From Distichodus sexfasciatus (taxonomy: Eukaryota; Chordata; Actinopteri; Characiformes; Distichodontidae), in the NCBI GenBank assembly GCA_032718565.1, contig JAVGVS010000019.1, positions 3,584,544-3,648,543 of the forward strand: a stretch of DNA of 64,000 nt, read 5' to 3'. A program made the position numbers and the translations under genes. The notes below the pieces were generated by a model. The model saw only the letters and a program-made list of their open reading frames with translations. It was not told where the DNA came from and did no database searches. Positions 38,001 through 48,023 of this stretch are shown one piece after another. Within the stretch, counting starts at the first letter, position 1. Each line of letters starts with the position of its first letter.

Positions 38001-41000
38001 TGTTTGTACGAAGCCCGCAACTCGAACAACCAAGTTGTTCTTCCCTTATTTCTTCATATGCCTTCACTGGATGTCCATATTGCTAAAAGAGCTTTAATTT
38101 CTCCCGCGCTCCACGTTACCGGACTTCGACTCTCCGCCATGTTCTCTTCTAAAGCTACCCATCACTCGGCCCACTTCTTGTGGCGTCACGGGTTCTCGCC
38201 GCTAGACCAACAAAGTTTAGGGGCCGGTTCGGAGCCGGTTTTACGGCACCGGCACCAATTTTTGTTCTGTGGAAAAGTGCGGCACTGGTCCCAAAATTGG
38301 GAACCGGCACGGGAACCAGAGCAGTGGAAAAGGGGCTTCTGTGTTAGCAGGGGATTTAGCATGTGATGTGCAGTTGGTGTGCTCACATATGAGTGTGTGT
38401 CTGTGATAATCCGGTCATGCTGAGGTCATTCCAGGACATACTATTTCAAATATCTCAGTGCTGTATTATATTACTTGGGTTGTCCCAGAGTGGAGTCCCA
38501 AAGTGTTTGGAGTTCACCGGGCCCAAAACCCTCAGGTTAATTCATGGACAACATGGACAGTTGGTGAGTTGCTGTGATGAGTTACGTCAACACAAATAGC
38601 CAATGCTGTCAAAGCCCGGGATGCTGCATTATTCAGGAGAGGCCAGGAGGTAAAAATAAGATTTAAAATCATGATACTAACTGTAACAACTATTTTTTAT
38701 TGTGCAATGAATTCTAAAGCTGTGGTCTAGTCTTAAGTCATGTTTATGTAAAGATCCACAATTGGAAGGCTTCATTTCTTATTACTATATAAAATTGTGG
38801 TAACTAAAAGTTTTTATTAAAAACATATAAAATGTAGCTGTGTGCCCTCTGGTGGAAAAACTGTGAAACCACTCATTACCTGGTTACAGGAACCATCCTT
38901 CAACTCTTAATTTTTTAAACCAAACCTGCTTTCTGTGCTGTGGGGTACTATCATACTGACTAGATGTAAATAATAATGCAGCAACATATTACTGGAAAAT
39001 GAGTGAGCAGTAGTCACCAAGGTCACTGTGTGCACGAATGATGAAGTATTTTGCTAAACGGTGAACTGAGAAGAACAAAAATGTACCAAAAATAACAGAA
39101 AAGCTCGTGGCGACCATCTCGCCTCATCTGTGAAAAATAATGCACCCAGTGACCAGCACTCTAAAAGCATCTGCTGTACATGAAGAGACCTCGTGATCTA
39201 CTTACCAAATATGGTAATGTGATATAATCTTCCTGTGTTACTCAATGCTATTCTGACTATAAGCCGGGCCATAGATTCAGAATTCTCTGAGTACGTCTCC
39301 GACTAAGTCATATCATAAGAAAATTTGCATTTGAAAAAGTGAAAAAGATTTGCTTTAGGTGTGAGTGGTGTCTCAAAACATTACTGAAAAGACTGACTCT
39401 GAGTGCCCCTGTTCATTTCCACGACCGTAACCTAAAGACAATCTTTTTCACTTTTTCAAATGCAAATTCTCGTATAATATGACTGCTATCATACAAAAGC
39501 GCAAAAAACCCGGAAAAATCTCAGATTCTCACAATCCCCCGTACACACTCACACGCTCCCTTCTGTAAGTGTTAGGACAGTGAGGTCAAAACAGCTCTTT
39601 TGTGCATTATTACCCATCTTAATGAGCATGAGGCCACAACCAAAGTCACCTTTCCCTTCTGCCTGTGTCTGAACAAACGTGCTATATTATATATGAGAGT
39701 CTAGCTTTTAAAGTTCACTTCAAAGGAGCAGAAACTTAAAGCTTTCAAGGAAATGAACTCTCCCAGTGCCATTATAGATTTTCCCCTTAGTGTTTAGATA
39801 AAACGTCCTTCAAAAAGTTCACCGGTCAGCTCCATCAGCACCATCACCCAAAGAGCAGCGCATTGCTAGGTGAGAACTTTACTGCGGCCTGAACGTTATG
39901 GCGGAGCACATTATGATCATCATATATCATATATCACTCCTCCTCCTCCTCCTCCTCCTCTCTGTGTCCACCGGTGCCATCATCAGAGCATGTATATTAA
40001 CCCTTTAGCTCCAGGCCATAAAGGAAGAGAACGAATGTCCTACTTTAACAGCCTCTAGTTCACCTTGACAGTAAGAGAAGGGTGAGGAAGCTGTGTGTGT
40101 GTGTGTGTGTGAGCGTGTGTATGATTGTGCGGGCAGATTTTTAGACGGTTGTGAGGACTGTCCCCTAATGATCATTAAGATGGTGAATTATATATAAATC
40201 AGTAAATAAAGCAGTGCTTTTGGAAGTGTGTGTGTTTGTAGAAAAGTATGTATAAAAAAGCAGCAGTTTTGATGTACGAAAGCTTTTGGAAGGCGCAGAA
40301 CATGTATTTATCGCATTGTGGGGACCTTTTGTCCCCTAAAATCACTTTTATCTGGTTTTTTGGGCTTTGTGGGGACATTTGAGAGGTCCCCATGAGGAGA
40401 AATGACTTTATAGAAAAAGTGCTTGTTTTATTTGAGAAACTAAAAGAGGTAAAAGATGTGTTTTTGGTTACTGAGGTTAAGGTTAGGGTTAGGATTAGGT
40501 GTAGGTGTAAAATTATGTGCTCTAGTTATTATGGTAGTCTATGGAAAGACCTCATAAAGATAATACAAGACCGTGCGTCTTCGTGTGTGTGTTGGGGTGT
40601 GTGTGTGTGTGTGTGTGTGTTTTGGGTGGTTATCTAGTCTTCTAGATATCAGAAAAACCTCATATCTGTCAGATTTTCGTGGTTTGTGACATTTTCATAT
40701 GCGAGGACCAGTGGCAGGTTGCAGGTTTTATGTCAAAGACCTAAAACGTAACTATGTGTGTGTGTGTGTGTGTGTGTGATGGGAGCATGTTCAGGGGATT
40801 CCTGTGTGGAAAACAGCAATGTCAACTCGCAGCACAGTGCAGAGGTTTTACACCAGCTTGAGATATATTGTGTGAATGTTTTGCTGCGACTCCACTGTGG
40901 TTCCCTGCTTGCGTTGCTGAATGCATCCTAAAGAGTAATAATTCTCACACGATGCATTTCCCTACAGTCCAAACCGTGGACAAAATAACCACACAGCAAT

Positions 41001-41841
41001 AAAAATAAGACCAACTTCACGATACCTAACCATTTGTGCCTCCAGTTGACGTATATTTTTGTACATGATGGTGTCATAATACTTTACAGTGCTATTGCTG
41101 AGAGTGACTGTATAACACTGCAGTGATGGCAAGCTGGAGGGGTGAACTATAAAAACTAAGCATAAAAGATACCTGAAACCCGACAGATTTAGGTAAGGAG
41201 CTCGTACCGCCGCTACTTTAGAGGACTAGTAACGACGCAGACTGTTCCAACAGTTCGAGCCGAAGCTCTTCACACACAGACGCAGGATACAAATCAATAC
41301 AGCCAGACCGGTCTCACCTAACATTACAGTACGTTCCACCATCGACAAGAAGCTCGGGTTTACATAGAGCCGTATGTTAGCCGTGTATAGGAATAAACTT
41401 GCTTTCATATTGCTTAATTTACGTATGAAAAATGTGCAGTGCAATGGTAAGAAAAATGAGTTTTAAAGGTGCAGAGTCATCTGAACGAGTGCTGCTGATG
41501 ATGATGATAAATATGATGAATATCTACAGATAGAGACATTTACAGGATCTTCAGTATTTAGTATTCAGCATGTACAGGTACTGCCCAGAATGACTTGCAC
41601 TTAACTCACTCGCTCTCCCGCTTTCTCTCATTTTCGCTCTCACTCTCTCTCTCTCTCACTCATAACACATTTTCTCTCGCTCTCTATCCTCTCTTTTTAC
41701 ACAAACAAATTCTCCTCCTTTCTTTTTCTCTTTCATATGCACCCTATTATCTCTGATTCTCCTTTGTTTTCCTATTCATTATTTCTTCTTTTTCATCATC
41801 TTCTTCAACACACACACACACAAACATACACTGTACCCACA

Positions 41842-41878
<37 letters not shown>

Positions 41879-42381
41879 TCACCTACGCTCACAAACTTAT
41901 ATCCTCACTCCCTTCTTCACATACTGTACATACTCTCACACACGCACAAATATAAATACTCACACTTCCTGTCTATTTTACACACACACACTCACACACA
42001 CTCAAATGAGTGTGTGATGAAAGTTTAAAGATTCTTTATTCGTCACATACATAGTTATACAAGTACAACAACCTTGAACGATCCAAAGACTGTGCAAATA
42101 AAGAATCCTTAATCCTTAATCACACACTCATTTTAGGGCCAGTGCCTTCTTCTTTGGCAGCCCCCCAGTTCTGACCTCCACTCCCCCCGGCCACATAAGG
42201 CTTGAGATCTGAGCCACTGTAATTGAATCCGTCTCACACAGCAACAAGTAAATAAGCTGCTCCCCCACCTCCCCCCTCGTCCCGCACCACTCTTTTTTTT
42301 TTTTTTTTGCAAGAGGTGCAGAAACTGCGGCATTCTGGCAGGAGCCCAGTCTGAGAGGGTGAGACGGAGGCTATGACGGAA

Positions 42382-42420
<39 letters not shown>

Positions 42421-42563
42421 GAGAGAGAGGAGAGGAATGACAAAAGCAGACAAGCAGTTAAAGACTCACCAATCAGAAGTGCGACGACGACGCCGGTGTG
42501 GATGGTGTCGCCGGAATGAGCGCACCTGTGTGGGATCCATCCTCCGTTCCTTCGCCCCTCCAT
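25785..42563 (-). CDS. scn4b: Voltage-gated sodium channel beta-4 subunit, 5 coding exons
   Basis: Coding exons in transcript order: 42563-42470, 29999-29836, 28098-27879, 27719-27590, 25878-25785. All are GT-AG with matching phases (1,0,1,2) and give 233 aa (human: 228). Exon 1 encodes the signal peptide (TGVVVALLIAVWYAQA, cleavage after about residue 38). Exons 2-3 encode one V-type Ig domain: Cys61 pairs with Cys136, and EDEGEYTC is the F-strand motif. Cys66 in CTYSSC corresponds to the cysteine that disulfide-links beta-4 to the alpha subunit. The transmembrane helix is about 168-188. The tail ends RECLVTSSGNDNTENG, nearly identical to human. The protein modulates Nav channel gating in excitable cells. 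Two oddities are an extra Cys88 and a cytoplasmic segment 189-203 far less basic than in mammals. Intron 1 is about 12.5 kb and packed with transposons. Identity is very secure; the exact start codon is less so. Confidence 0.94.
25999..26031. repeat. (AAT)n microsatellite
   Basis: About eleven trinucleotide units in scn4b intron 4. Confidence 0.9.
26093..26624. mobile_element. Internally deleted Tc1-like transposon in scn4b intron 4
   Basis: The inverted ends CATATTGCCAAAAGTATT and AATACTTTTGGCAATGTAAT are flanked by TA. The interior keeps the C-terminal half of a Tc1-type transposase in broken frames. At about 530 bp it is non-autonomous. Confidence 0.75.
26624..27145. mobile_element. Second TIR element abutting the Tc1 remnant
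   Basis: It begins TATACTCTTAAGAAAACC and ends TTTTTAAGAGTGTA, an imperfect terminal inverted repeat. Near both ends there is AGAACC / GGTTCT(GCA)AAGAACC reiteration typical of a fish MITE whose ends read TACACTCTTA. It shares its left TA with the right TA of the preceding element. Confidence 0.5.
28341..29030 (+). mobile_element. Solo-LTR-like element with nested fold-back, scn4b intron 2
   Basis: It starts TGTCACAGC and ends GCGTGACA (TG...CA with a short inverted repeat). It contains promoter/polyA-like sequence, with CTGAATAAAGG near 28888, and no coding region. A 131-bp palindrome (28520-28650) interrupts it. No clear target duplication was seen, so a TIR element is an alternative. Confidence 0.45.
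28520..28650. mobile_element. Fold-back MITE (GGGTGCRTTTCCCAAAAGC ends)
   Basis: The left end GGGGTGCATTTCCCAAAAGC faces the right end GCTTTTGGGAAACGCACCCC, with GTTAGCAAC/GTTGCTA-type palindromic filler between. It is the same family as 63867-63973 and the right end at about 56570-56592. Confidence 0.75.
30002..30049. repeat. (GA)n run extending the exon 2 acceptor tract of scn4b
   Basis: On the transcript strand this is a long CT-rich polypyrimidine tract immediately upstream of the exon 2 acceptor, so the microsatellite doubles as splice-acceptor sequence. Confidence 0.7.
30375..30530 (+). repeat. Teleost LINE-like fragment
   Basis: GAGACAGTGGCAAGGAAAAA followed by CTCCCT and CCTTGAGAGGAAC is a very common interspersed fragment in fish genomes. 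Only this core is visible. Confidence 0.5.
30618..30730 (+). mobile_element. SINE fragments (two families joined)
   Basis: GCTCCGGTTTCCTCCCACAA through TAAATTGGCCC matches the middle of the GGCGGCACGGTGG SINE. It is followed directly by CGAACGCCCTAACTGTTACA, the reverse of the tRNA-like head of the SINE at 59772-60014. Confidence 0.55.
31415..31690. mobile_element. Composite of two SINE fragments
   Basis: 31415-31600 is the reverse of the SINE at 33664-33836 (ACATTTACAG.ATTTAGGAGACG end, GGTTTGAACACACAACC-type B box). 31587-31690 then matches the body of the SINE at 49010-49230 in + orientation (CTTCACGGATGGGTCAAATC). Junction order suggests one inserted beside or into the other. Confidence 0.6.
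32271..32815. mobile_element. Internally deleted Tc1/mariner element, scn4b intron 1
   Basis: The ends are CACTACCAGTCAGAAGTTTG and CAAACTTTTGACTGGTAGTG, a near-perfect inverted repeat with flanking TA on both sides (32269-32270, 32816-32817). A + strand frame at about 32472-32666 keeps the C-terminus of Tc1 transposase (VWDEMDRRVKAKGP, AQHLWELLQDCW). The 545-bp length shows that the N-terminal half is gone. Confidence 0.88.
33664..33836 (+). mobile_element. tRNA-derived SINE with L2-like tail
   Basis: An A-box-like GTGGTCTAATGGTCATGACA and a B-box-like GGTTCAAATCC lie at tRNA spacing. The tail GGATAAGAGCCCTTGCTAAA then TGGCGTAAATGTA is the classic fish SINE tail shared with L2 LINEs. It is a SINE, not a functional tRNA gene. 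Confidence 0.8.
34000..36670. other. scn4b intron 1, no exon or clear repeat recognised
   Basis: Mixed-composition intronic sequence. Short ORFs lack splice context or known motifs. Confidence 0.45.
36671..37048 (+). mobile_element. tRNA-derived SINE (GGCGGCACGGTGG family), near full length
   Basis: GGCACAGTGGTTAGCGCTGC (A box) and GAGTTCAAACCCC (B box) are followed by the conserved body (TCCGGTTTCCTCCCACAG, TGCCTGCCCAGGG, GGATAGGCTCCGG) and a (GAAT)n tail of about ten units. It is the best copy in the window. Confidence 0.85.
37064..37311. mobile_element. Palindromic MITE (ATGTGACCCGATCTGCCG ends)
   Basis: The terminal inverted repeat ATGTGACCCGATCTGCCGTA / TACGGCAGATCGGGTCACAT is near perfect. 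The inner part also pairs (CGATATTTTTGA with TCAAAAATATCG), so almost the whole 248 bp can fold. It lies 16 bp after the SINE tail. Its outer ATGTGACCC resembles the 50059 element. Confidence 0.8.
37834..38337. mobile_element. TIR element (CTTTTCCACT...AGTGGAAAAG)
   Basis: The ends CCTCTTTTCCACTACACTGG and CCAGAGCAGTGGAAAAGGGG form an imperfect inverted repeat. Internal GGTGCCGGTTC / GAACCGGCAC blocks are also inverted. A common fish repeat type; the superfamily (perhaps PIF/Harbinger-like) is inferred. The 120-codon ORF inside is part of the repeat. Confidence 0.6.
39305..39484. repeat. Long hairpin (inverted repeat, arms about 55-60 nt)
   Basis: The left arm AGTCATATCATAAGAAAATT then TGCATTTGAAAAAGTGAAAA faces a right arm whose reverse complement reads AGTCATATTATACGAGAATT then TGCATTTGAAAAAGTGAAAA. 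The loop is about 60 nt. There is no coding content. Confidence 0.75.
39942..39960. repeat. (CTC)n short run
   Basis: Six CTC units in scn4b intron 1. Confidence 0.7.
40300..40625 (+). repeat. Dispersed repeat with (TG)n, partner of 3480-3740
   Basis: Contains GGTCCCCATGAGGAGAAATG, GGTTACTGAGGTTAAGGTTA then GGGTTAGGATTAGG, and a terminal (TG)n run. It is the reverse counterpart of 3480-3740, and pieces also occur around 16100-16430. The GGTTAGGGTTAGG string is part of this family, not a telomere remnant. Confidence 0.6.
41590..42002. repeat. Microsatellite cluster (CT)n / (CA)n
   Basis: Pyrimidine-rich on the + strand with several (CT)n runs (for example 41846-41873) and (CA)n runs (41810-41821, 41981-42000). 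The serine/leucine-rich ORFs are translations of these repeats. Confidence 0.75.
42003..42134. mobile_element. Small fold-back element
   Basis: AAATGAGTGTGTGAT at the left faces ATCACACACTCATTTT at the right. Inside, AAGATTCTTTATTCGTCACA faces AATAAAGAATCCTT. It lies in intron 1 about 340 bp downstream of scn4b exon 1. Confidence 0.6.
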
Positions 42564-42629
42564 GTCTGCCAGACTGCTGGAGCTCTACTCTGCACCGTCT
42601 GTTCTTCTGTCGTTCTGTCGTTTGTTTTG

Positions 42630-42669
<40 letters not shown>

Positions 42670-43140
42670 ATCTCTCAATCTGCCTGCCCCTCAGCTGGAG
42701 CCTCCTGCATGCGTGTCCAGGGCTGGAGCAGGCGGGCTCTCGGTCGGGACGGCTGGAAGGAAGGAGGGAGGGAGGGAAAGAGGGAGAGAGACAGGACGAG
42801 GGAGGGGGAGCCAGGGGCGAGATGGGACACGGAGAGATGAGGAAAGGAGGAAGAACGGGGGAGGAGGAGGAGGGCAAAAAAAAGAGGAAGTGGGGGTTGA
42901 GCGCAGACTTTTCAGCTGAATAAGTCCTACGGAGAGAGCTGGTCTCCTCTCCTCTCTCTCTCTCTCTCTCTCTCTCCTGTTTTCCTTTGCAGTGGGAGAA
43001 CAGAAAGGGAGCGATAGAGAGAGAGAGAGGAATTGAGGGAGGGAACGGGTGTGGAGAGAGTAGGAGAGAGAGGAGGGGAAGAGGAACACTGCGTCTGTGA
43101 CTCCTCTCTGTAAATATCAGGGGAGAGAGACAGAGAGGCA

Positions 43141-43179
<39 letters not shown>

Positions 43180-43200
43180 TCCCCTTCAAATCTCTTCCTC
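42380..43200 (-). promoter_or_regulatory. scn4b 5' flank with alternating purine and pyrimidine tracts
   Basis: The region surrounds and lies upstream of the scn4b start codon at 42563. On the + strand, GA-rich tracts (42384-42414, 43010-43029, 43147-43176) alternate with CT-rich ones (42633-42664, 42953-42976). The mean composition is strongly purine/pyrimidine skewed. Promoter function is inferred from position; no TATA box is evident. All long overlapping ORFs here are repeat translations. Confidence 0.45.
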
Positions 43201-43298
43201 ACACTCATCGGCAGTGGAAGATTTATTCTCTGCGAGTTACAAAACAGGACAGTACCATGTCCGGTGCAATTGGTACACTCTTTTGAGCTGGTGTGTCC

Positions 43299-43323
43299 AG
43301 TGTGTGTGTGTGCGTGTGTGTGA
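43299..43323. repeat. (TG)n run
   Basis: Short interrupted TG repeat upstream of scn4b; a longer pure run follows at about 43434-43460. Confidence 0.7.
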
Positions 43324-43790
43324 TCTGCAGCATGAAAGGATGCAGGCAGCGTGTGAGTGAGTGACTGTAGCCGTAGTGCAGAAATGAACGGTGAAAATGT
43401 GAGACTGCAGTGGGGGGCTGATAGGATTGTGAATGTGTGTGTGTGTGTGTGTGTGTGTGTGGCGGGGGGTCTTTTAGCTTGATCACATCTGTGAAGGATC
43501 ATAAACACAGGCGTCCCACGCAACAGAGAGGCGTCATGCCTCAGGTCATGCACTAAGTGCTTAGATTACAGATTTACACAATTTCTCTCTTTCTCACCGT
43601 TCCTTTCACTTTGTTTCACTATTGTTACCGGAAACAGCATGCACTAAACAGGAGTCTTTTTTCCTATGCTCGGTTTCTGAGGTCAGATTGTTTTCCTGCA
43701 TTACGTCCAGCCGCAAGAGCTCCAAGGGCGAGGACTGGATCAAATCTCCAATCTGGATATTGGGTGTGTTATTAATATGGTTATGTATTT

Positions 43791-43891
43791 CATAAAAGTT
43801 TATGCACTAATGGGTTTCCTCATAATCATATGTTAAACTCAACAAACCACAGTGACTCATAAAAGTTTATGCACTAATGGGTTTCCTCATA
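43791..43891 (+). repeat. 34-bp direct duplication flanking a copied 31-bp segment
   Basis: CATAAAAGTTTATGCACTAA then TGGGTTTCCTCATA occurs at 43791-43824 and again at 43858-43891. The intervening AATCATATGTTAAACTCAAC then AAACCACAGTG (43824-43854) is identical to 44266-44296 inside the hAT element downstream. Confidence 0.9.
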
Positions 43892-44029
43892 GTGCTTTTT
43901 GGTTCTGTATCAAAGATGTTATGTTCTCAGAAAAAGATCAAAATCATACTATCTTGTCAGAATTCTTTTGTACTGCTGACCAGAAACAAAACTGTACCGT
44001 CCTTTTGAACATTCAAACTTACTCATTAA

Positions 44030-45092
44030 TAGAGTTGGGGACACAACCACCTAAACCGACACTGAAACAAGACCGAAACCAGAGTGTGTCGAGACCGAGA
44101 CAAGACCACGTCTCTGAAGGGACGAGACCGAGACCAGGGCGGTCGGGGCGAGACCGAGTCGAGTGCACATTTCACACGGCATGACAAATAAGTGGAACAT
44201 GCAAAGCCTAAGCAACATTAAAGATGTTTATTCGATATTTCTCTCTTACATAACTATACACATCAAATCATATGTTAAACTCAACAAACCACAGTGGCTG
44301 AACACTCTTCAAGTCCAGCTCACTGTTTTATTGACTTGCAGAGTTGTTGTTATGCAGAGACACTCTATGGCTTAGTGCTCTGAAGAGAAATAAGCTTAGT
44401 GCCAGGTGGAAACACTTCTTCATCTATTTGGTATCTATCTGGATACAGAATAAAATGATTTAATAACAAGTAATGCATTTTTCTATATTTATTTTTTGCC
44501 TATTGATTGCTCTCTAACATAAAATGGAAAATATATTTTCTGATCAACTAAAAATGAAGAAATGCTGAGGTTTCGGGTAATTCTGAGCCTATTTGAACTA
44601 ATTTTGGCCTATAAAATGAGCTGCTTTTTCCCATTTCTGGAAGAGAACCATGTTTTTGCGCCTCACGGCGTTCCATATTAGAGTTGCCAGCGCTAACACG
44701 TGTGTTTACATAGCGAATAATGTAATTAATACCTTTTTAGGCAATTACTTAAGTTTTTGTTCACGGAATTACTCAGAAATAATTTCATATGAAGAGGAAT
44801 GAATGTAATGTAAGTTCACCGTCTTGTGATTCTGACGATATGTGTGTGATTTCTGTAAGTTAAAGGGGATTCTGAGTTATTAAAACACTTATTAATAAAC
44901 AACGTAAAAAATATCTACGTCGGTCTCCAAGAGTTTTAATATTAATATTTTCAGAGTTGTGGTCTCGGCTGGTCTCCAAATAAAATCCCGAGTCCTCTTT
45001 GTTCGAGTCCATGACAAGACCAGGTACAAATACGGTCGAGTCCGAGACAAGACCGAGACTTTTAAAAACTGGTCTTGAGTACTACAACACTG
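44030..45092. mobile_element. Non-autonomous hAT element, about 1.06 kb
   Basis: The ends TAGAGTTG and CAACACTG are inverted. The 8-bp flanks CTCATTAA and GTCATTAA match at 7 of 8, as expected for a hAT target duplication. Both ends contain reiterated GAGACC/GGTCTC motifs (GACCGAGACAAGACCACGTC; GAGTCCGAGACAAGACCGAG) typical of this teleost family. No transposase frame was found. Confidence 0.82.
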
Positions 45093-46033
45093 GTCATTAA
45101 GGCACAGTTTTGTGCTTCGTGGTACATTTGTACTTTCTGAAAACATTTGCTTTTGCACAGCAGACTTACCTTTTTAACACACCTGAGATATTCTACAAAG
45201 TAAACATAAGGAACACAAAAAAACCCGTACAGACAGATTTTGATGTGACGTCTACGTCTAATTAAATCATACTCTTCCCTCACTCCTGCTAACCTGTAAA
45301 ACTTTAAGAGATCTATTAGAACACAGCATGGAAAACTGTTGGCAAGAAAAGCTGTTTTCTGATTAGTAAACTGAAGAATCTGTTTAGCGAAAATGTCTAT
45401 ATGTAATAAATTTGAAAAATACGTTGTTCATCAGCAACCTTTAAAATAAATACAGTGTTATTACCGTTTTACTACAGATTTAGTTGTAATCTATGAAGCA
45501 TCAAAGGAATTTAAAATATGGCTTTTAGAGTTCAGGAGGTTAAGGACAGTGCAGGGGGCACATGCAGGTGTCAGGTTCTCCGTTCCCAGGACATGAGACC
45601 CTTCTCTCTCCCGTCTGGACCCCTGTAAATTCAGAGCTAAAGCCTGGACCTAATCCTCCAATGGAAACTGGTTAAAAAAGGTCAGCATTAGGTATATGAG
45701 AGGTTTGCTATCTAGAGGCCTATCAATGTTAGCTTTCTTTCAAGATGCGATCCAGATGAACGTGTCTGCACCACCTTCCGGGTCAAAGGGCAGCTCTTGT
45801 TGGTGACGGATGGCGAGAACAACTGTGTGGTGAGTGCGGGAAGCTCTGGGGTTAGAATGCAGCTGCTTTGGCAGACGGCGAATGCTCGAGAGATGCCATT
45901 CAACCTTGCTAAGTGTGCATGCAGCAAAGCGGGAGGAGACGAGAGAGGTGGTAAATATGGGGGAATACGGCATTACGGCACAGTTTATGTACTGCAGCCT
46001 CCAGTTTGGCATAACTACAACCCAGTTCTGTCA

Positions 46034-46065
<32 letters not shown>

Positions 46066-46480
46066 GTATTTGTGTGTGCTGTGTTGATGAATCACATATA
46101 AAGCTGAGGAAAGTCGTTTTTTGGTGTTCGTACGTCCTACATACCTACAAAATGGCGAAAGGGTAAATTTCACGTCTTCATTTCTCATATTTCAATGTCA
46201 GCTCCGAAAGTGAGGAAGCTGCAGCCTGTGACGTGCCGGTGATTTATAGAATAGCACTATGCATCAACCGTCACACAAACTATGCACTCATACACACACA
46301 CAAACACACACTCCCAAATGCATACACACCTCCAGATTGGGACAATGTGACCTTGCTGTACCGCGTCACGGTGTGTATTTCTGAGTGTGTCTGTGGTGCA
46401 CATAGTGGTGGCACAGTGTCCACTGTAAAGTAATCTGAATATACAGAGACAACCTCCATCCTCCATACCAACGTTGGATG
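45093..46480. other. No gene recognised
   Basis: The facing ORFs at 45740-46087 run through a (TG)n microsatellite at about 46033-46060 and show no domain or splice context. Confidence 0.45.
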
Positions 46481-47210
46481 GAGGGATGGTGTGGAGAGAG
46501 AGAGAGGGGGGAGAGCGAGGGAGGGAAGAAGGGAGGGAGAAATATAAGAGAGGACAGAATGGGATGAGGGAGGACCACAGTAGAGGGTGGCGGAAACAGA
46601 CGAGTGCAGTCACGAGTTTTGGAAGAAGTAACGATGAAGCGAAGTGAAGAAACAGAAGTACTCCAGGAAGAGACGATTTGCTGTTGACTGCTTCTGGATT
46701 TATTTGCTTTTTGTAAGAAAGGAAAACATGTCAAAATATGATGCAGAACAGAACGAGGAATCAAGATGGTCACAGGATGAAGCGAGTACAGAAGTAAAGA
46801 AGAGAAAGAAAAGAGGGGTGAGCGGAGGTGCAGGACTGTCCTGGGCTGCACTGGCGAGGGGAGCATGATGAAGCAAAACTTCCAGCGCAAAGAGAGCAGG
46901 AGGAGGAGGAGGAGGGGTGGAGTGAGTTTGGGGAAAGAGGAGTAGGAGGAAGGGAGGGGGGACGAGTTTCCGCTGGGGTTGAGAGAGGAAGAGGCAGAGA
47001 AAGAGAGAGAGAGAGAGAGAGGTGATCTTGTGAAACATACCTGCATTAACTACTTAATGCTGACCTGAAAATCTCAGTCTCTCGCTCCTTTGTTTCTCAT
47101 GTCTGCTGCGTTTCATAGAATATAACAGAGCAATGGACTGAGGACAGCCTTCACTTTCTTTTCACCTCTCTCCTTCCCTCTCTCTCTCTCTCTCTCTCTC
47201 TCTCCACCCC
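46480..47210. repeat. Purine-rich stretch with terminal (CT)n
   Basis: The + strand is strongly GA-rich, with GGAGGAGGAGGAGG near 46900-46918 and (GA)n at 47000-47021. A (CT)n run follows at 47176-47204. The 226-codon - strand ORF is low-complexity Ser/Leu/Pro sequence from this composition. Confidence 0.65.
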
Positions 47211-47987
47211 TTCCTTCTTGATAGGGAGTAACACTATGAGGCCTGAAGGAGAACTCGAGCTGTACTCACTTCTTCTTCTCCTGCTACAATATAGATCTCT
47301 ACGTTTTAAGGTTTTAGTTGAGAATAAACTATTCAGTTTCAACGCGTTTCCTGGACGCCGAAACTGTAAGTAAACCTTTTTCTCAAACTGAAATATCTGT
47401 GTGTTTACATGTGCTAGGATTTAGGATTAGAAACACACACAAATGTCAAACTGTGTTGAATTACTTATGCATTTTTAAAGTACAAAAATTCAGTCTACAA
47501 AGGTTAAAGTGAAATATTTTAGTGCAAATATAAATGAGTATGTCATTGTGGAGGCTATGAAACGAACATATCAGTGACAAATAACTATCATTTGAGTTTT
47601 TCTATTGGTCTATTAGTAGAAGTCTTTTTATTATTACAATTACAGTTTTAACACAGTTGTATGCGCAAGTTTCTAATGAATTGACCCCAATGCGTTGGAG
47701 TGTTTCCTGCTTCTGAAATTTGGGCATAAAATTATAGCTTTTTAACATTTAATAGCCCTATCCCATAATAATATTGAGTATTATTGCCTTTTAAATGGAT
47801 AGATTCAGATTTGTTGTCTGATAAAATTTCAGGGCAATTTTGCTATGTCTAATTAGACAAAAATTTAGAAGTTTAAATCAACTTCCGTGCATTTGTTAAA
47901 TTGCTCCGTTTTAGTTTGTGTGGTCAGAACAATTTATCTAATCTAGTATTGCTTGAGTTGAAAAAAGGGTGTGGTGATTAGTAAGAT

Positions 47988-47988
<1 letters not shown>
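47211..47988. other. No gene recognised
   Basis: Ordinary AT-rich intergenic sequence. Confidence 0.45.

Positions 47989-48020
<32 letters not shown>
47989..48020. repeat. (CA)n microsatellite
   Basis: Sixteen uninterrupted CA units. Confidence 0.95.

Positions 48021-48023
<3 letters not shown>

Noticed and set aside
40480..40500. Interstitial telomere repeat (GGTTAGGGTTAGG)
   Set aside because: Only two imperfect units, embedded in a dispersed repeat family that carries this string in its other copies.
42133..43553. Several long overlapping ORFs (up to 208 codons) on both strands
   Set aside because: They are Ser/Leu/Arg/Glu-rich translations of GA/CT microsatellites. Only the 94-nt scn4b exon 1 within them has splice and family support.
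45797..46087. 96-codon + strand ORF as a gene exon
   Set aside because: It reads into a (TG)n repeat, is mirrored by an equally long opposite-strand ORF, and no splice sites or family features were seen.
46366..47046. 226-codon - strand ORF, the longest in the window
   Set aside because: Low-complexity product of a purine-rich tract, with no domain and no splice or conservation signal.
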